Origin: Caballeronia mineralivorans PML1(12)
Lineage (GTDB): Bacteria; Pseudomonadota; Gammaproteobacteria; Burkholderiales; Burkholderiaceae
Direction of reading: 5' to 3'
NCBI RefSeq assembly: GCF_001028175.1
Contig: NZ_AEJF01000141.1
Span: forward strand, 1 to 64,000
Length of the DNA stretch: 64,000 nucleotides
The notes under the pieces were generated by a model. That model ran no database searches and was not told the DNA's origin. It saw nothing but the letters and a program-made list of their open reading frames with translations. Below, in pieces: positions 61,559 through 64,000 of the stretch. The position numbers were made by a program, and so were the translations under genes. How positions within the stretch are numbered: the first letter of the stretch is position 1; every line of letters begins with the position of its first letter.

Positions 61559-62964
61559 GCTGCCTCCTCACTCTCGCCAAGCTTTGCATTGCGTTGCGCC
61601 ATCCATGCTTCAAGATGGTTCGTGTGGTATCGGCCCGCGCGGATATCCGTGTCTGCAAGCATGGCCTGGTGCAGCAGCGCGGTTGTCTTGACGCCGCCTA
61701 TCTTCATCTCGCGCAACGCACGATCGAGTCGTGCAAGCGCCGCCGGCCGGCTTTCGTCGAAGACAATAAGTTTTGCCAGCAGCGAGTCATAGAACGGCGG
61801 GATGGTGTAGCCCTGATACAGCATGGAATCGATTCGCACGCCCGGGCCAGCCGGCCACACCAGTTCATCGATACGGCCCGGACTCGGACGGAAATCGCGA
61901 TCCGGATCTTCGGCATTGATGCGGCATTCGATAGCGGCTCCGCGCATGACGATATCGTCTTGTTCAAAGCGCAACGGCTCGCCATCTGCAATGCGCAGGG
62001 ATTCGCGCACGAGGTCAATGCCCGTTATGGCTTCGGTCACCGGATGTTCGACCTGGATACGCGTGTTCATTTCGATGAAGTAAAACTCGCCGCGTGTTTC
62101 GTCGAACAGGTATTCGAGCGTGCCCGCACTTCGATATCCGACTTCTCGGGCCAGTCGTGTAGCCGATTCGCATAACGATGCGCGTAGTTCAGACGTCAGC
62201 GAAGGCGAGGGCGCCTCCTCGAAGATTTTCTGTCGACGCCGCTGCAGGGAGCACTCGCGTTCGAACAGATGGACGACGTTTTTGCCATCGCCAAGTACTT
62301 GCACTTCAATGTGGCGAGCCCGCCCGATAAAACGTTCCAGATAGACTCCGGCGTTGCCGAACGCGGCTTGTGCCTCACGTTGCGCGAGCGGTAACTCCAC
62401 ATCAAGCTGAGCCGGATCGTGCGCCACGCGAATGCCGCGTCCGCCCCCGCCGGCGGCTGCCTTGATCATCACCGGATAACCGATGCGGCCGGCGACATCG
62501 CGCGCCTGATCAAGTGAATCAAGCACACCCTCGCTGCCGGGCACGGTCGGCACGCCTGCGCGTTTCGCGGTGGCACGTGCACGCGCCTTGTCGCCCATCA
62601 TCGCGATGATCGACGAAGACGGGCCGACGAAGATCAACCCCGCCGTCTCGACCTTCCCTGCGAACGCCGCGTTCTCCGATAGAAATCCATAGCCCGGATG
62701 AATCGCATCCGCGCCACATTGTTGAGCCGCTTCAAGAATGGCGACTGGATTGAGATAACTTTTAGCGGCGTGCGCCGACCCGATCGGCACCGCTACGTCA
62801 GCCATACGCGCGGCGAGACTGTCGCGGTCGGCATCGCTGACGGTCACGGCCGCGCGCATGCCCAGTTCCTGCGCCGCGCGAATGATCCGCACAGCAATCT
62901 CCCCGCGATTGGCGACCAGCACGGTGCGAACGCGTTGCGGTTTGTAGAAGGCTTCTGAGGACAT
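61555..62964 (-). CDS. Biotin carboxylase (AccC family)
   Basis: 469-residue ATP-grasp enzyme that carboxylates a biotin carrier with bicarbonate. The N-terminus is VLVANRGEIAVRIIRAAQEL; the ATP-grasp glycine loop is MIKAAAGGGGRGIRVAH; catalytic residues lie in ECSLQRRRQKIFEEAPS, FIEMNTRIQVEHPVTE and ECRINAEDP. The length (about 450) is that of stand-alone AccC. It lies 4 bp from the small biotin carrier and overlaps pxpB by 4 bp. The housekeeping acetyl-CoA carboxylase copy should lie elsewhere beside accB, so this is a dedicated paralogue. Confidence 0.85.
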   Translation of the reverse strand: MSSEAFYKPQRVRTVLVANRGEIAVRIIRAAQELGMRAAVTVSDADRDSLAARMADVAVPIGSAHAAKSYLNPVAILEAAQQCGADAIHPGYGFLSENAAFAGKVETAGLIFVGPSSSIIAMMGDKARARATAKRAGVPTVPGSEGVLDSLDQARDVAGRIGYPVMIKAAAGGGGRGIRVAHDPAQLDVELPLAQREAQAAFGNAGVYLERFIGRARHIEVQVLGDGKNVVHLFERECSLQRRRQKIFEEAPSPSLTSELRASLCESATRLAREVGYRSAGTLEYLFDETRGEFYFIEMNTRIQVEHPVTEAITGIDLVRESLRIADGEPLRFEQDDIVMRGAAIECRINAEDPDRDFRPSPGRIDELVWPAGPGVRIDSMLYQGYTIPPFYDSLLAKLIVFDESRPAALARLDRALREMKIGGVKTTALLHQAMLADTDIRAGRYHTNHLEAWMAQRNAKLGESEEAA

Positions 62965-62968
62965 CGGC

Positions 62969-63211
62969 TTATTCCTCGACTCGCATCAGAATCTGGCCCG
63001 CGTCGACCGGGTCGCCGTCTTCGGCCAAGATCTCCGTCACGCGGCCGGTAGCAGTCGATTCGATTTCGCTGAACTGCTTCATGACCTCGACCAGCCCCAC
63101 AGTCGCGCCTTCTTCAATCTCGACGCCGACCTCGACGAATGGTGCGGCATCGGGCGATGAACGCCGATAGAACGTTCCGGGTAAAGGGCTGACAATGTCG
63201 TGCTGGGCCAT
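62969..63211 (-). CDS. Biotin carboxyl carrier protein, minimal form
   Basis: 80 residues, only the biotinyl domain. The biotin-accepting Lys is residue 45 in LVEVMKQFSEIES (canonical EAMKM varies to EVMKQ). SPLPGTFYRRSSPD is the usual N-terminal strand, and GQILMRVEE the last. It lacks the Pro/Ala-rich N-terminal arm of housekeeping AccB. It sits between pxpA and accC in the operon, as the CO2 shuttle of a substrate-specific carboxylase. Confidence 0.85.
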   Translation of the reverse strand: MAQHDIVSPLPGTFYRRSSPDAAPFVEVGVEIEEGATVGLVEVMKQFSEIESTATGRVTEILAEDGDPVDAGQILMRVEE

Positions 63212-63241
63212 GCTCGTACTCCTGTCTCAGGCGAGTCGGAA

Positions 63242-64000
63242 TTACTGGGGGAAAGCCGGTTGCGGCGCGGCTATGCGAATGTCATGGCGAATCAGCGTGT
63301 CGCGCGTTGCCTGGACGAGTTCGAGTGCACCGGGCGTGTCGCTATGGATGCAGACCGAATCGAAGTCGATGTTTATCTCACCCCCCTCAACCGTTGTCAC
63401 GCGTCCTTCCACGCAGGCGCGCAAGACTTTTGCGGCGACCTGGGCTGCATCGAGCCGGCCGACGCGGCGAGTGAAAACGATCGATCCACTCGCGTCGTAG
63501 TCGCGATCTGCGTAGAACTCGCGGACCACGGGCTGGCCCATTTCGCGGGCAACCTGGTAGGTCACCGACGACTCCATGCAGTACAGCAGCAAGCTGGGAT
63601 CGATTTTCTGCAGGGTTCCAATAAGACAGCGCGACAGCTCTTCGTCCCTTGCAGCAAGCATGTAGAGCGCGCCGTGTGGCTTCACATGCTGTACGCCGAC
63701 GTTCGCCAGCCTTGCGAACTCGCGCAGTGCGCCTAGCTGGAACACGATGTCGTTGACAAGCGCCTGGGGCGACTCGGTGATCGTGCGACGGCCGAATCCA
63801 ACCAGGTCGCGAAAGCCCGGATGAGCGCCGACGCCCACACCCGCTTCTTTCGCCGATTGAACGGTGCGCGCCATGATGTTCGGGTCTCCGGCATGGAAAC
63901 CCGTGGCGATATTGGCTGAGCTGATCAGCGGCATGATCTCGGCGTCCACACCGTCGCCGATGGTCCATGGACCGAAACCTTCGCCCATGTCCGAATTCAG
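63242..64000 (-). CDS. pxpA: PxpA-like (LamB/YcsF family) protein, 5' end cut by window edge
   Basis: About 252 visible residues of a LamB/YcsF-family protein. PxpA is the third component of bacterial 5-oxoprolinase. The frame is open to the right edge, reading LNSDMGEGFGPW, the conserved N-terminus of the family, so only a few residues are missing. Later motifs are ISSANIATGFHAGDPNIMA, GVGVGAHPGFRD, HVKPHGALYML and FYADRDYDASGSIV. It is first of the visible leftward operon; a 30-bp gap separates it from the biotin carrier. Confidence 0.85.
   Translation of the reverse strand: MNSDMGEGFGPWTIGDGVDAEIMPLISSANIATGFHAGDPNIMARTVQSAKEAGVGVGAHPGFRDLVGFGRRTITESPQALVNDIVFQLGALREFARLANVGVQHVKPHGALYMLAARDEELSRCLIGTLQKIDPSLLLYCMESSVTYQVAREMGQPVVREFYADRDYDASGSIVFTRRVGRLDAAQVAAKVLRACVEGRVTTVEGGEINIDFDSVCIHSDTPGALELVQATRDTLIRHDIRIAAPQPAFPQ

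Noticed and set aside
1..64000. tRNA, rRNA, CRISPR arrays and intact insertion sequences
   Set aside because: None could be recognised by eye on either strand; a covariance-model scan would be needed to exclude small RNAs.

Overview
The window is high-GC, densely coded DNA that looks like a Burkholderiaceae genome, most likely Paraburkholderia, Caballeronia or a close relative. This is inferred from the family mix: a 4-hydroxybenzoate-type MFS carrier beside a Burkholderia-type porin, a DUF4148 small secreted protein, a DUF3455 protein, T6SS remnants, many LysR/IclR/Lrp/LacI regulators, and typical codon use. I found no rRNA, tRNA, CRISPR array or intact insertion sequence. The content suggests an accessory or secondary-replicon region made of separate catabolic modules, each with its own regulator.

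Left part (1-7.5 kb): an aromatic module on the + strand, with a vanillin-dehydrogenase-like ALDH (cut by the left edge), feruloyl-CoA synthase, an aromatic-acid MFS carrier, a porin and a lipoprotein feruloyl esterase/tannase. Together they would release ferulate-type acids from esters outside the cell, import them and begin their oxidation. After an AT-richer, hairpin-rich 1.2-kb gap comes a 7.8-kb gene for a type Va autotransporter of about 2,600 residues (8.7-16.5 kb). Its passenger has about a dozen near-identical 294-bp (98-residue) repeats. Then follow a PAS-PAS hybrid histidine kinase, a Tat-exported Fe superoxide dismutase, a DUF3455 protein and a YceI-like lipoprotein.

Middle (21-36 kb): amino-acid and organic-acid modules. 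They are a DSD1-type PLP enzyme plus HAD hydrolase with a divergent LysR; an AruH-like aminotransferase with an Lrp regulator; an acyl-CoA ligase / citryl-CoA-lyase-like / MFS operon divergent from an IclR; an M20 amidohydrolase overlapping diaminopropionate ammonia-lyase; and methylmalonate-semialdehyde dehydrogenase with a divergent LysR. At 36.1-39.8 kb lies a wrecked type VI secretion locus: tssJ, tssG and the 3' part of tssF point left, the 3' part of clpV and tssE point right, and the two fragments abut head-to-head. A DOPA-dioxygenase-family gene and a frameshifted AraC regulator follow.

Right part (41-64 kb): a flavin disulfide oxidoreductase; a LacI-controlled ABC importer plus GH42 beta-galactosidase operon with a perfect palindromic operator; a divergent pair of exported hydrolases (SGNH esterase and Tat purple acid phosphatase); a chemotaxis receptor; three small proteins, one very Met/His-rich; a patatin phospholipase; and, running leftward from the right edge, an operon pairing PxpA/B/C-type amidase subunits with a stand-alone biotin carboxylase, a biotin carrier and an NCS1 permease. 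The best candidates for undescribed biology are this carboxylase-amidase operon, the CoA ligase/citryl-CoA lyase operon, and the giant repeat autotransporter with its structured leader.
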